Position numbers and translations under genes: made by a program
Source: Alligator mississippiensis
Lineage: Eukaryota; Chordata; Crocodylia; Alligatoridae
NCBI RefSeq assembly: GCF_030867095.1
Contig: NC_081824.1
Span: forward strand, 146,907,433 to 146,971,432
Direction: 5' to 3'
DNA length: 64,000 nucleotides
Notes under the pieces: generated by a model
What the model saw: only the letters and a program-made list of their open reading frames with translations
The model's database searches: none
What the model was told of the DNA's origin: nothing
In this document: positions 13,080 through 29,000 of the stretch, piece after piece
How the letters are laid out: every line of letters begins with the position of its first letter
Numbering within the stretch: position 1 is the first letter of the stretch

Positions 13080-14960
13080 TAAAGGCTGAATCTAGGTGCT
13101 CTAAAATCCATGTTTCCTTAGACTTGGCAGCTGGTGTGCCTTATGAAGGCTGGGTCAGGGGGGATTCTACCAATATGTTCTTTGAAGACCTGGGAATTGA
13201 CCTGAGCTCTGATTTGGCCCAACATAGTCTAAATCACTTGACATTTACCCTGGCTAGTTCACAACATCTACACTGCATCCAGGGAAGAAAATATTGAAAA
13301 CAGTATGAAGAAAAGTATTTGGCTCCATAGATAGATGCATGCCTAGCCCTCACTAGGGAAAGTATTGCACTGTACATGCACTGACAGAGTAGCTCAAAGG
13401 GTTTCCAGCTAAGCAAATTGCACATAAACTAAAAAGGCACAAGGGAGCATGTCATTAAACCTGATCTACGCCCAGCCCAGCCCATGTCAGATGGATTACA
13501 ACCCTTGGCAGAAGAAAAGGCCCACGATTACATTACTATAAGTAAAAAGAAAAAAGAAAAAACAGCATTTGTCCAACGTTTTCATTTATTCTGGGGAAAT
13601 GTAAAACAAAGCCCAACAAAATGTTCAGAAGACTCTTGAAAATAAGTTACATCTATGAACTGTTTGCTGGAAGGGAAGAGGGGACAGGCCCATGTAGACT
13701 GGGAATAAATGGGAGAGAGGGTTTGGAGGCTATGGTAAAGAGAAGCAGTATTAAGAGAGGAATAAATGGGGATGGATGCTAGGGCAACGGAGAGGCTCAG
13801 GTCAGGGGAGGGGAGTTATAGGAAACAGGAAGGGTGAGACAGGAAATAGGGGTTGAGATGCAATGACCTGTTAGCCTTATCTTCTCTCCTCTCATGCTTG
13901 TGCTAGGATCTAGGGGTCCCTGCCTCCTTGAGGATATCTGAACAACTCTTCCCCCCTTTTCTCCCCCCACCATATGAAAAATGAATTGTGATGGAAGGTG
14001 CATGTTATTCTCTAGGAGATTGAACCCTTCTCTTTGCCTCCCTGTTTGATGGGATTGGGGAAGTTTCTGCACTCCTTCTCTAACCCCCTTGTAACAGGTT
14101 AGGCAACTACAGGCCACTGTGATGACCCCTACATCATAGGCCGCCGAACAGGGTGGGCCACCTGGGCCATGGCCTGACCAACTTTTAGCACATTACTTTA
14201 GCTAGCTATGCAGTTAACAAGCTTTAGTTAAAGTGCCCCTGCCACCCTTTTTCAGCGGGGGGACGCTGATATATGAGATGCTGGAGTCTGCTGGAGTGTA
14301 GTATAATTACCATGCTCCAAAACACTTAATTAATTGAGTCTGCTCCAACGTGCTGTAATTACAATGCATCAGAGCAGCCTCCCTGGACGTATAGGCACCT
14401 TTGGAGCCTGGTTGTAGCAACCCCCTAGAGTGCCAGGCACAGTCACTACAGCCAAAGAGGGATTTACTCACTTTATATGGAGTGGCCCAGGCATTAGGGT
14501 CATCATACAATGCATACATTACACGGTGCAGCTGTTTGCAGCCTCCCTGCTGCCCAGAGCCCAGGTTAGCTGTGGCATGCAGCCAGGAGGCTGCAAACAG
14601 CTGCGTCGGGCTCCGTGGCAGCGTGCCCCGGGATGCTGGCTAGGAAGGGGCCTGGGGTAGCGCAACCCCAGCCCCTCCCGCCATGTGCCCAGAGGTGCGT
14701 GTGCACGTGCTGCTGCCAGTGCCCTGCAGGGTGGCTCGCACCCCTGCCAGCAACAAGGATCAGGCCCCCTGCTGCTCCACCGCCCTCTGCCACGGCACCG
14801 TGGGGGAGGTGAGCGTGATTTGGGCACTTGGGACAAAAACATTGCCAATCCCTGTCCCAGAGCTTAAACTGCACATGAGAGAAGAGCAGGAGGGGCAAAT
14901 CCTGCCAGCCCCACTCAGCACCTGCCCCTGTCATCTCATCCAGGGATCCTGATTTTCTCT
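13080..14960. other. Non-coding interval with short inverted repeats
   Basis: No exon was found. Around 14290-14385 two diverged palindromic units occur (TGGAGTGTAGTATAATTACC ATGCTCCA and CTGCTCC...GAGCAG), probably remnants of foldback elements. 14560-14830 is GC-rich without an obvious gene. Confidence 0.35.
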
Positions 14961-14963
14961 CAT

Positions 14964-15153
14964 TTAAAAAAAAACCTTCCAATTTTGGGGGCTAAAAAAA
15001 GTAACCCCAAATCCATGTTTCTATGATTAAAATGAAATACTACTATAATTATATTATATTATATTATATTATATTATAGTGGTGTTTCATTTTAATCATG
15101 GAAACGTGGATTTGGCGTTACTTTTTTTTAACCGAAAATTGGGGACTTTTAAA
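14964..15153. mobile_element. Long palindromic MITE with TATAT core
   Basis: Arms of about 85 bases pair around an (ATATT)n centre. The left arm is AAAAAAAGTAACCCCAAATC... ATGATTAAAATGAAATACTA and the right arm mirrors it, TTTCATTTTAATCATGG...GGATTTGGCGTTACTTTTTTT. Outer segments around CCAATTTT/AAAATTGG also match. It is a snap-back, non-coding element 50 bases upstream of a CpG-island promoter. Confidence 0.7.
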
Positions 15154-15179
15154 ATCAGAGCAACTCAGCACCCTCCCAC

Positions 15180-15502
15180 AACGCGGCGACGGAGTTACGC
15201 GCTGGAGGTGGCAAGGGAGGCCTTGAGGTGACATCACGTGACCCCGCACCGGGGCGGAGCCAAGGGGCGGGGCCCGCCGAATCGAGGGGGAGCGTCCAGT
15301 CCCTGGAACTGCGGTCCTCTATACGTATCCGGTTGCCATGGGAGGCAGAGTAACCCCTTCAGCCCCTCCCTCCGGGGCGAGCTGCCATTGGCTGGCGGGC
15401 TTCGTCCGGCGATCTCGCGAGAGCAGGAGGCGGGCGGCTCTCTTGTGCCTGCCTGCCTGCCTGCCTCGCGGAGCTCCATGGTGACGGCGGCTCGGCCCGG
15501 CG
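15180..15502. promoter_or_regulatory. C6orf120: CpG-island promoter and 5' non-coding exon of C6orf120 (probably bidirectional with WDR27)
   Basis: CpG-dense sequence with CACGTGAC (15236-15243), an inverted CCAAT box (ATTGG at 15387-15391) and the palindrome TCTCGCGAGA (15413-15422), a motif of ubiquitously active, often bidirectional promoters. The plus strand has a strong donor GGCG/GTGAGC with the exon ending at 15502, fitting a non-coding first exon that splices to 17718. In human, WDR27 and C6orf120 are head to head at such an island. Here the WDR27 side is inferred. Confidence 0.65.
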
Positions 15503-15777
15503 GTGAGCTAGGGCCCGAGCCCGCACGGCCCCTCCCCCCGGCGGCGGGGGCGGGGCCTGTGCAACCGTCCCCCCGGGGGGATCCCCAGGGCGCTCTGTGA
15601 CATGGGCGGGTTCCACTACCCCCGCGTCTTCCTGGCGCCGCGCCCGTCCCCCCCCATGGGGCTGTGCCGTCAGCCTGCTCTCCCCCCCCCGCCGTGGTCC
15701 TCCCGGGGGGGGGGGGGCTCCTCGTGGCGCCCGGGCGTTTTCGCGGTGACCTTGTTGCTGTGCTCGTGCAGCCGTCT

Positions 15778-16495
15778 GAAAAATAAGAGCTGCCATATCC
15801 TGGGTCAGACCACAGCTACCTCTGGTCTTGCCGACTCCCAGGACGTCCCAGGCAGCCTCCTCCTGGCCTGAGCCCAACCTGAGCGGGAGGGCGCCAGGGA
15901 CGGCAGGGCTGCACCGCTGCCCCTTGTCTGCCTCTGGGCAGTCCCCGCTGACACTTCGCACTGATTTGCGAGTGCTGTGCCTGGTGCCCCACTCCTGCAG
16001 TCTTCTTAACCTGACACCCTCCCTCCCTCTCTCCCTCACTGCTTTGTCTTTTATTTCTTTCTATTCAGGTGGCACATATCTGGTAGCTGCCTGTTAATGG
16101 GAGAGGGAGGCTGCTAACTTTTGCCCTATTTGCCTTATGTGTGTCCAGTAGGCCTGTGCTACACAGGGGTAGAGAATGGATGTGGAAAGGATGAGTGAAT
16201 GGGTCTGATCAGGGTTCTTTTTGCACTGTCCCTCTCTGGCTTGCAGCCTCCAGCACTTGGGTCCAGAAGTTGATTCAGCATGTCCCTAATCCCTACGCTT
16301 TATACCTACCGGTTGCACCTTCCCTCCAAGAATTGGTCCAGTCCTCTTTTGAATCGGACTAAACTGTCAGCTTCCAGCACGTCTGGTGACGAGTGCCACA
16401 CTTTAATTCCACACTTCCTTTTGTTTGTTTTGAACTTTCCCTCCTAGTTTCATTTTCTGACCCCTAGATCTTACTTTGCCAGTGGGGCTGGTCTA
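15778..16495 (-). mobile_element. CR1/L3-type LINE 3' part, antisense, degraded
   Basis: The plus strand shows GCCATATCCTGGGTCAGACC (the complement of the GGTCTGACCCAGTATGGC tail) at about 15791. Further right, GAATTGGTCCAGTCCTCTTTTGAA...CCAGCACGTCTGGTGACGAG and CATTTTCTGACCCCTAG are the complement of the CR1-like ORF2 C-terminus and 3' UTR. It lies in C6orf120 intron 1 and is diverged. Confidence 0.6.
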
Positions 16496-16499
16496 TATG

Positions 16500-18321
<1,822 letters not shown>

Positions 18322-19580
18322 AATAACCAACTGGACATACACACTGGGCTAGTGCACTTACAACCTGTGAAATTGAACATGAATAATTTGCTGTGAGCAT
18401 TGGTACTTTTTTTGGTAAAGTTTCCTGAAGAGGTATTTGGGTTAACTTTTCTATGCTGGAGAGGGGAAAAGAAAAGCCATATCTAACTTTCTGTCGTAAA
18501 TCCTACCATACATAAAATGAACAGCAAGCACAGTATTCACAGTTTTCTTTATAGATCAGGGTTGAACAATGAATGTACAAAGGGAACTTCATAAAAATTC
18601 TCTATTACTTTGAATAGGTGCTTAAGAAAAAAAAAGGACTTTGATAATTCAATGTATTTTCTATTAAAATTACTATTTTATATGAAGAAAAGTTGTAAAA
18701 TCTGAGAAGCTGCAGTTCTAACATCCCCTCCCAATTTAAAATAAAGAACTAATTTTCCAATCTGTCTGCACTGTGAACAAATCTTTGAGCAATGGCACTT
18801 TAAAAGGCTGATCATTGGAACTTGGAAGGAGTGTAACAAACCAGGTGAAGTAGCAGATCTAGATTTTCAGAAGTGACTAGAGTTTTTGGGGTGCCCAATA
18901 TGAACCAGCTTTTGAGGAGTCTGACTTTTTCAGGTGGCAGGTGATTTGATTAGCACTTCAGCAGACTGCTTCACAGCATCAGCATCACAATGAGTATTTA
19001 AACTAAGGATCCTAAAATCATTAATTGCTTTGGAGAATCCTGACCTGAATAAAGTTCGTGTTCATCCTTTCCTTCCTCTAGTGTAGAGAGGTTGACTTTT
19101 ATATTCCAGGGAAGGAGTATGATGGAAGCAGCACTTCAGCTGTTTTTTTGTGTTGTATGTAAATGGCACTGTCATTGTTCCATCTAAAAACAGATGTGAC
19201 TGTATTTGTAGCATAAGCTTGGAAAGGGGTCTTACACAGAGAGAAACCCTTTCAGGAGCATTTACTAACCATGAACATATTGCTACTTCCATAGTCACAC
19301 TCTTTATGGTCATTAGTACATCTCTGGCTTAACCATTCACTGACTCCCAGGAGAGTAAATAACTGTTTTCCAGCTGGGACTTAATGCTCCTAAAGCAGAC
19401 TGGCTTTTTCCTACAATGCACTAAAAGATTTCAAGATAGTCTTAATTTTGAAATCATGTTTTGGTGGTTTTTTAAGTTAGAGGACAATTGAATATCAAAC
19501 AGCAATCTGAACAGTAATTTTTATCTGAATAGTCTTTTTTGATCTTTTAAATTTTATTTGTTTTGTTTTATTGGAATAAA
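18322..19580 (+). other. C6orf120: C6orf120 3' UTR with candidate poly(A) signals
   Basis: AATAAA hexamers lie at 18740-18745, 19048-19053 and 19575-19580. The last is paired on the opposite strand with a PHF10-oriented AATAAA (TTTATT at 19567-19572). Which site is used cannot be told from sequence. Confidence 0.5.
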
Positions 19581-19960
19581 ATCGATTGCTCTACAAACCG
19601 CATAAGTGTTGTATAGCTTTCTCTTTAGGTAGAAGTTACTGCTATTCAGAAATTCTTCAGAATCTCTTAAGTGTTGCTATAAGCTTGTTCATATAGTAGA
19701 TTATGCAGTTACTCAGACTTTCCTTGAAAGTTTTCCATTTTCAATGGGAATGTGAGGTTTCCTTTTAAACAGCTATGACAGAACATTGCCAATAACCTTG
19801 CTATTAAAGAAAAATTTGTTATATAGTCAAAATTAAACTTTTATTTGGTTTTAAAAAAGTGGTATTGTTCCTTTTACACAGTGACTGGTTAAATAGCACC
19901 AAATGTATTGCTTTAATTTATGCAGTTAACAGTATTGGAAGGCAAACTGTTTGGGTTTTT

Positions 19961-20046
19961 TTATCCCTCTTTGCTGTTTTTCCCCCTTCTTCCTCCTCTC
20001 CTGGGTACTGGGGTGTCTTTTTGACAACAGTCACAAATCCAGCGAC
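19961..20046 (-). CDS. PHF10: PHF10 coding exon 12 (C-terminus)
   Basis: Codes [28 protein letters not shown] and stop at 19963-19961. It completes PHD2 (C469, C471/C472) and ends like human GKNSKEG. Between the PHD finger and that tail the sequence differs from human ([10 protein letters not shown] against RAPPTPRKVG). Confidence 0.94.
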
Positions 20047-23000
20047 CTAAGAAAGCAAAGTTGTCATTAGTTAATAGTGGAAAATGTTTTATGGCTCCTA
20101 TGGCACCTATTCACTGTTACAAGGTGCTTGAATACTTTTTGCACTCTTCTGATTCCATTCAGAATAAAAACCAGTTAACCTTTTTCTTTTAAAGAGAGTC
20201 TCTTAAGCAATCAAAGTATTAGTACGTTAATTCATGTAAAGTCCAGTAGAAGCTCCAATACTACTAGAGGGTGATTCTGGCGCAGACAATGACATACATA
20301 AAACACTTCATTTTACTTTCTTCACAAATGAGACAAGTGGTATTTAATCACAGCATAACGGTCTTAGTAGCTATAGAGCAATATCAAGTACTTGCGCACT
20401 GTGTTTAGTATGTGTAACATACAGCGCTGCTGTGGGACAACTTTGAAGTTAAATTACTCGCATAAGGTGTCTGGAAGTATACAGCAGCACTGAAAGTAGC
20501 TGGTAACCAATTAACTGCAAGAAGACTTTTTTAGGACTCAAAGTACTGTTGATACAGGGAGGGCCAGCACTGCAGAACTTAAAGCTGCTAACTGTATTAA
20601 TTAACCTAAATTTTGCATCATTTATTTAGTATTAGATTTTGTATTTAGTATTAGATTTTGAGAGTACTTCCAATTGCTTAGTTCTTTAGCTGCGATTTCA
20701 CCACTGCCTTGTGTTATGTCACCATATGCATAAAATGGGTAAAATACTACCTAACAGAAATGGCATTATTTTTGTACTTGTTTAAAGGAGGTGTGAATTT
20801 ACTACATGCACTATATGGCACACACCCTGTCTCAGCTCTATAACATGTGATGTTAAAAAAAAGAACCTCGGTGGAGTGGAGGAAGTCATAGTATTCATAT
20901 GTACTAAATGGACCATGCAAACCTTTTTTTTTCTTCTCTTTTTTAATAAAGCATTTATGCTCCTATTAAGCTTTTGAAACAGTGCTGAAGGTGCTCCAGC
21001 AATATGCAGCAACACAGTTTACATGGGCTTTTTTTTTCTTTTAAGAAATAGCACTTCATATTGGTTAGGACAGCTGAAGGATGTTGTGGGACTCCTGGCT
21101 GGAAAAGTTCAGTTGTGAAAAGCTGCTCTGCAAGTATGCAAATTAGGCTCGAGCAAAGACACTTTTAAGGTAAACAACATGCTTCTGCCTGTTTCTTGAG
21201 GTGAATTTCTAGGTTTCATGTAGATTACATATATAAATAATTTTTAAAAATAGAAAAGAAAACCCCCCACAAAACCTGTTTTGTCTTTGGAGTGAATGTC
21301 TGTTACACTAGGCATTGACATAATGCTCATCTTAGTCTACCCCCCACCCCCCAACCTTAGAGGGAAGCCCCAGCACTTAAGGAGAGAGACTAGTTTTTCT
21401 TCATTACCTGAAGGAATAGCACCAAGCCCCACACAAAAGGTGTGATAACCACGGTCACATACATCACAGAACATCATTTCTTCTTCATGGTGAGGCTGTC
21501 CACATATAATGCATGTTTTACACTCCATACATTGCCAAGGGTAAGTCTTAATCATGGCAACAAGGTCCGGAGTCATATCAAGGCAAGAAGGGTGGCCTAG
21601 ATTAAAATCAATATTATTACTAGTATTTTTATACAATTCTAAAATAATTAGTATTATCTACTGTATTAGCTACTTCATAAAATTAAGTTAGCTCACCTAA
21701 GAGACTCAAGTGCAATATATGTGCTAGTATACTGTATTAAGTATAATTTGAAGGAAACTAAGGAAAATCACTCTTAAGGTGACAATTGTTTGTATGCAAA
21801 TACAGTATATAAAATATTTCTACTAAGATTTGTCAAGTAAAACCCCTTAAAATCCCATTATAGCATACATAGATACTTACCGCTATTGTCGCATTGGGAG
21901 CAGTGAATAAGTGCTTCAGTCCTTCCTCTCTTGTTGGACTCCTTACCCTTCAGACAAATTCCACATATAGCATTTGGAATGACCTTTGGCTGGAAGGGTA
22001 GAAGAGGGCTATAAATTGTTGCCAGAAGAACTTTTAATGGATTTAACAGGAAATTTAATGCATCTTCTTAACTCTTGCAAATAAATGAGCTTTCTGTTTG
22101 ATGTGATTGAAGGAAATCTTAAAACAAAGTGGTTATTTTAAAATCTTAGAGGCATAAAACTAGTTTTAGAGCAGATGTGCCATGAGCTATATGTAAAATC
22201 ATTTTGCAACTAACTAAGCAGAGCAAGAGAGTAAGCAAGTTTTCTTCTATAAACTATCAGCTAACTTTTCATTTAATAGTGAATGTAAATGAATGCAATA
22301 GATCATTGATGATATTTTAAGAAAAAATCATTTAAGTGTTGAAGGAATGAAAGATCGTATCTGTCTTCAACTTCATAAGATTCCATATGTATGGAGAAAC
22401 AAATATCCTTTTAGAAATGCAAAAGTTATACTTAATTCATGTGCATGACAGCTTAACACTAAATTGTCAAAAAGAACTTCACATCTAATTTTTATAGCTT
22501 TAAATTCCGAAGTATTTGTCTGACAAGTTAGATGCATTCTGCATTAATCAGGCTCTTTGCTTCTTTTTTCCACATCCTATAAGCAAAGTTATACTTGTAG
22601 TTGCTATGGAGAACACTTACATGTACCTATAACTACAATTTTACACTTAAGATGAGGTGAGAAAGGAAGTGCCTGTTTGTATCCATCAGATCTACTTGAA
22701 AGTCAGAGAGGAATTCCAGGGGGTTGAATCCTGTGAGATTACCAGAACTGTGTTGCACGTTTGTGACCAAGCACTAATTTTAACCTGGATGGAAAGCAGT
22801 AATAAGGCATCAAAACTACTTTATCAAGGGCGCACTAAGTTGTTGTGTCCACTATGACCAACTACAGTTTAATGCACACTTTAATTAGTGAGAAATAAGA
22901 GTTTGAATTGATATCACTTGTTGGTCCTAAATCCGTAAGTGCTGGATATTTTTAAAGTCTGTGTGTTTCTGAATTGAGGATAGAGAGACTTTTAACAGGA

Positions 23001-26000
23001 CTTGTTCCATAAAGAGAAAAAGTTGCCAAATAGAAAGAGGTAGTGTTTTTCAAGCTAAGATGGTAGTAATAACAATGGAAGTGGAAAACACAGCTATTGA
23101 AAAGGGAAAAGCACTCAGTAGGCCTTGTTCAAAAAGGGACAATATCTTCTGAATACATTTACTTTATCAGCCATCACTTTTCTAACACTTGCCAATACAA
23201 TTTAATATATTTAATCAATCTTAATTTGCCAGAACACTTTTTTAAATTTACTAAATCTCCTTTATATCTTAAAATGTGGCTGAAGCCTCCTTTAACTTGT
23301 CTGGCTTGAAGATTTAAAAACAAAAAACAAAGCACAACAGGTGTTTAAAGAGTAACTTCCTTTTCAAAAGATGACAGAGCCGTTCATAAAGACTTTTTTT
23401 GCTTATTTATTTTAAAAAAAGCATAGTCAACCTGTTTTATACATAAATATAATAAAATGATAAAAGAAGTCTAACATTCACAAATGTCTCTACAGAACAA
23501 TAAATATCATGGAAGTGAAAACATACATATAAAATCTTTACTGTTAACTATTCTACATATCCTACATGTATACCTTTTATACCCTGCTCTTCCCAACAAA
23601 AGGATAGTAGCACATGCTTAAACCTTATCAGTTTCGCAGTGTTTACCCTCTTGTGTACTGCTACATTCTAAGAGTAAGGTTTTTGTTGTATTTTTACCCA
23701 TATGTAAGAAAAAAAAACCTCTCTAAAATAGCAAGTGCACTTCTCTAATCCAAATTCTAATTCTGTTATGAATTCATATTCTGCTGCCATAATATACAGC
23801 AGCAAACTCCCTCTCACTCCACCAAAACTAAAGTGAACTAACTTTGGGTTACTGTACCTGTGTTAGTGTATGTGCAGTTAATACTCCGATACATGTAATT
23901 CTAAAATTAAAGACTGACATAAGTGTATTTATTATTAATACTTCTCTCTACTCCCATTCCACTAACTTGTGTTCACTAGAAAGAGTGAAGAAATCACAAT
24001 ATATTAAAAACTCAGACAGTGCTCCACATGGAAGCACTCTCTTATAAAAGGTGAAAACAAACAAAAACTAAACAAAGCTATTCACATTTCAAAGCAATTC
24101 AAGTTAGTCTACCATCTTAAAGAAATTAAATGGTATTTGGGGAATACTAGAAAAAGTCTACACCTAATAGGAAATCATGATATCCCATGTGACTATTCTA
24201 CAATTTACTTCCCATTTCATTTTTGTTGTAATGTTAACTTCCGCGCTGCAGCTCAGTCTCAAGTCATGTACACCAACAAGTCAGATAAGCATGAGTTTTT
24301 TTATGAAGCCCTACTGCCCAAACACAAGGCATTCCCTATTTTTATATTTAGTGAACACAAACCAGAAGTATTTGGGGGAACCTAGTATCCCAATGCATTT
24401 CAGCTTACTATACAAAAATATCTCTACTTTGAGAACAGAAACCTGTGAGCGCAATTGTAGTAGCAGGTCCTGCATTAACTGCTGTCACAAAGATTTTGTG
24501 ACATATGAAATGTGAACCGCATGCTAACCATTCTCAGTTAAAAATGATGCTTAATACAGTTGGCTTAATACAAAATACATGAATTTTCCTGCTTAAAACA
24601 GTAATCTTGGGAATTCCACTGTAATACTTCTACTGTACTGACTATAACTATGTATTTGCATGGTGATTTCACAGCAATTATCCTTCACTTTTACTTGAAA
24701 TGTAACCTAAAGATGACTATCTGAAATAAGGACAAAATTAATGAATGATACAGATCAAAATATTACCAAAAACATCAAAGGGGCATTTAAGAGCAGTTTA
24801 TAGCTTTTAAATTAAAGTGCCTTTACATTTAAGCACATTCTGGTGTATCAATACATGGTCAATTTTTTGTTTGTTTGTTTGTTTTACAGACAAACTCTTT
24901 AACAACAATGATCAAAAAATAAATTATGCTACTTCATATAATAGGGTATATTGAAATATTTAAATGCTTCCAACAAAAACCAATGCACATTTATCATCTC
25001 TAAGATATCAGTATGAAGCATCACTTTTCAGTAACACAAGGTACGCTGAAGTTGTGACGATGTGCCACAAAAATACTTTGGCATTGTAAGTTTTCAAGCT
25101 AGTCACATTAATTGTTCCGTTATTAACATAATTGGTAGTTTTTAACTAGCAGATAATAGCCATTAGGGTCCATTTTCAAACTGTAGTACTGGCTTACCTG
25201 TACAATTCTACATTTAGGAGTTCAGAACCTTAGTAACAGTTGTTTTACCAGTCCTCTCTAAACATTCAAAAGGCCACTAAATAGAATAAACTAATCAAAT
25301 AGACAGTATGTCATTGCCCTCATACCCAAGTGAAGCACCTTCTTCTGTCAATCAGTAGCGCACAATCTCTAATGTAATATTAAACAAAGCTAAAACTTCT
25401 TCAGGCTTCATCTTTGGATTTCATGTTTTTACAAATATTGGCAGGAGTTTGCATCTGCAATGAATAACTAGCAAAATGACTTATATTAAAATATAGGTCT
25501 ACTACAACACTTATAATCTCCGGAATTTGCATAATTCTTAGTAAAATCCTTAAAAGGAGGAAACAAAGTTGTAGTTTGATATTTTTTATAAATGCAGAAA
25601 ATGCATTTATTTTGTCACAGAACAGATCAATCAACATCTTTCCCAATTAATTGAAGCTGTCCAATTTGTGTTGGAGACTACCTTCTTAATACAATGTAAA
25701 GTTGCTTTAATTAAAGAACGATAATTTTTTGTTGTTAGCAAACAATCCTGGATATAAAATTTAGACTACCAGCATCTTACCTTTGCTGCTTCAAGACTTT
25801 CTAGACTATATAATCTTGTCATCACAGAAAAAAACCTTGCTTCTTAACAGTTTCCCCCCCCAGTAAACACTCAGTTGCTGATCTACACCTCTCCTTGCTG
25901 GTACATATTTCATCACCAGGGGCCTGAACCTGCTCCCCTGGAAATCAGTTTGCTAACAGTTACAAACAAGCAGGGATGGGTAAGATGTTATTTAAACATA

Positions 26001-29000
26001 TTAGATTACACCTAAATCATTTGTCTATATGCAAGTCCATAAAACATACTTTAATCATGCATATAATTTTGAATTTCTCCTAAAATATTTTAAATCCTAG
26101 TGTTAACTTATTAATGCTGAGGATTGTATCCTGGATTTGTTAACCATTGTTTTGTAGGTGCTAACATGCCTCCTAAGTTCTAGCTAAGCTTTAGCTTGTA
26201 TAAAGCATTCTAACTATCAAAATTCTTCCTTTAACTGGACAAATTGATATTCTCCATATCCTGTCCGAACCAGTTGTGTAGTGTTACTTAGACTGTAATT
26301 AGTTTTTGCATTCCACTCTAGAGGTGGCCAGTTTGTTGCTATATGAAGTAATACCTATACATAGTTATCACTTGGTCAGTCTTCAAGATGAAAGACTGTT
26401 TGAGTATATTATAATACAGATTTCAGCCACATAGCTGCACTTTACAGCGCTGATTTCACAGTCTGCTGCTATAATACATACTAGTAAGAATAACAGCTAA
26501 TACTTAATGCCAGTTTTACACTGACAAGTAAATCAGACTGGTATGTTAAAGGTGGTGTTTTTGGCAACAGCAATGGATTTTTGTGCTATAGTTGCTCAGA
26601 AATCAGATAAGACACAGAAATAGAAGCCACTCTGTAGCCAGGGTAACAGAAGAGCCCCTAGTGAAATAAAGCAAAAAGTAAGGAAGGAAGCAAACAGATG
26701 GAGCACACAACAGGAGAGCAGCTAGTGAAGTACAGCAAGCAGAAGTTCCATATTTTTGAAAAGCAGAAGTTAAATATTTCAGGGAGAGAGGCTGGTCAGT
26801 AAAGAAGCTGAATCAGGGGCTTTTTTCTTCTACCTTGTACCCAGGAACTGATTTGGACAGTACAGAACGTTTGGAACCATCTTTTCTTGGAGTAGCACTT
26901 TTGTCTCTTGTTTTTTGTCTTCCCTGAAAAGTATCCTCCTGGTTGTCAGTGACGCAATCCCCTTCAGATACATTGCCAGATGAATTGTCCTATAATAAAA
27001 ATACCATGATATCTTTTTTTTTTTTTTTTTTTGGATAGAGGCACAAGTCTTTTCTAAGCTGTCAAACCTACTAGGTAAAAAAAGACTAGACTGTCTATAA
27101 AAGCAGGGGGGGTATTTAAGTACAGAATGTTCTGTCTCCTTGTAATCCCAGCAGAAAGACTCCTGTATTCTCCAAAGGAACCTGATGTAAGAGCAGGGAG
27201 TACAACAGTATTTATTCTTTATAAAAAATGTTCATTTAAAAATTTGGCAAAAAACAATTTTACCAGTTTGCTAAATGTTCCACTTTTATGGTGTCTTTTG
27301 CAGGATAACAAAATAGAAAACTAAAAATTGTGCTACCTGTTAAAAAATGCAGTACCAAACTATCATCCATGAGATTTTTCTTCTACCCTCTTTTCATATT
27401 CTCTTAAGGTGCAACCTGAATATTCACTTTTGACTGCAGCAGAGAAATGCCATTAAATATATCCAACACTGTAATTGTGAATATCTACACACAACTATGC
27501 ACTATAATTTATGCTGCGGCCATTAAAGGATGTTTAGGGTGGGGGGCAGAATACCAAAGATCAATATGGATGTCATTTAAAATTCTTTGGGAACATGCTC
27601 ATAACCTACCAAATGCTTTAGCATAGAAATATTCCTAATCATACTTTATTACAATAGTGCCTGCAATAAACCAACAATGGAGCCCCATAGTAATAGGCAC
27701 CATTTTACCTCAGTTGTAGGTAGTACATACCCTGAAAAGCTTCCAATCTGAATAGACAAGATAGACACAAGGTGACAGAAGGAATACAGCACACAAGCAA
27801 AGCAAACTACATAATGATAGCAAATGACGTGTCCCATGGTGGGTGTTTTTATTTTTGGAGTTTTTTTGAAGGACATTTTGTAGGAGATACTGAATAGAAA
27901 GTGAAGGGGAAGGAGATGTATCTTCTCTCACATTTTTTAAAGACTGCTGTTGAGCTCCTTCAGAGGGGCAGGCAACATAAGACAACTCAGCTGAAACTTG
28001 GGAAATGGAAGCCATGATGGAGTTTCCTGAAACTGTCAGCAGGTTTAGAGATGGAAAGCTGATAGACACCCCAAAACCCTGGGAAAGAAGCAGGGCACAA
28101 ACATGCGAAACTCTCTCCTTGGACATGATTAACGTGGAAGGAGCACTAGGTCTTCCCAAAGATAGAGATTCCACCCTACTCCAAAAGCTGTACCTGTCTT
28201 CATAAAGAAAGAATTTTACTAATCACAGCCTAATCCCAATAAAGAATATAGCCATCAGCAGGGCACATATAGAGCCACAAGGTGCCCTGTCTCCAATTTT
28301 CCCTGTTCCTTCTAACTTCAGAACTACCTCCTGGTTGAAGGCTGCATGCAGTACTGTGCCCTGGGAGAGAGAGTGTTTGACCAGTCCCATATCCTTAACT
28401 ATACACCAAATAGTAGGAAGGAACCAAGTGCAGAAAAAAGGAAATGGAAACACATAGCCTGAATTAAATAAAAGTGTTTTCCCCCTTTAGTTATAAAAAA
28501 AATTGTCTGTGAATATTTAAACAAAATTTTCATGTATTTGACTATACTCAGCCTTTTGGCTACTCAACACATAAATATGTCTAATTAAACCATTTTAAAA
28601 TGGATTATAGATTTTACACTGGGATCTCACTGAATTACAAAAATGTGCTTCTGGAAGTTGGCTGCCAAGAGAAACGGACACTTTAATAATGGGAAATCTC
28701 AACTACATTTGTTTGTGTGTGGTAAGCCTACTTTAAACATTGAGAAAATGACATCAGCCAAAACTGATGTATATTTCTTTTAACTGGCAATAAGCAATGA
28801 TTCAACAAAATGAATGTGGGAATATGAAATGTGATTTGGTTTGATAAAATAAAGCGAGCTGGAAGCAAAAAAAAAAATCTAAATTCTACTGGAAAGAAAT
28901 GTTAAAGATGTCAGGGAAGCAACTACAGAAACTGACCAAAGTGGAAGAGAGAGAATGGTATTTTTTTCCCTGAAGAACACCTTTCAGTTAATCTCACCGA

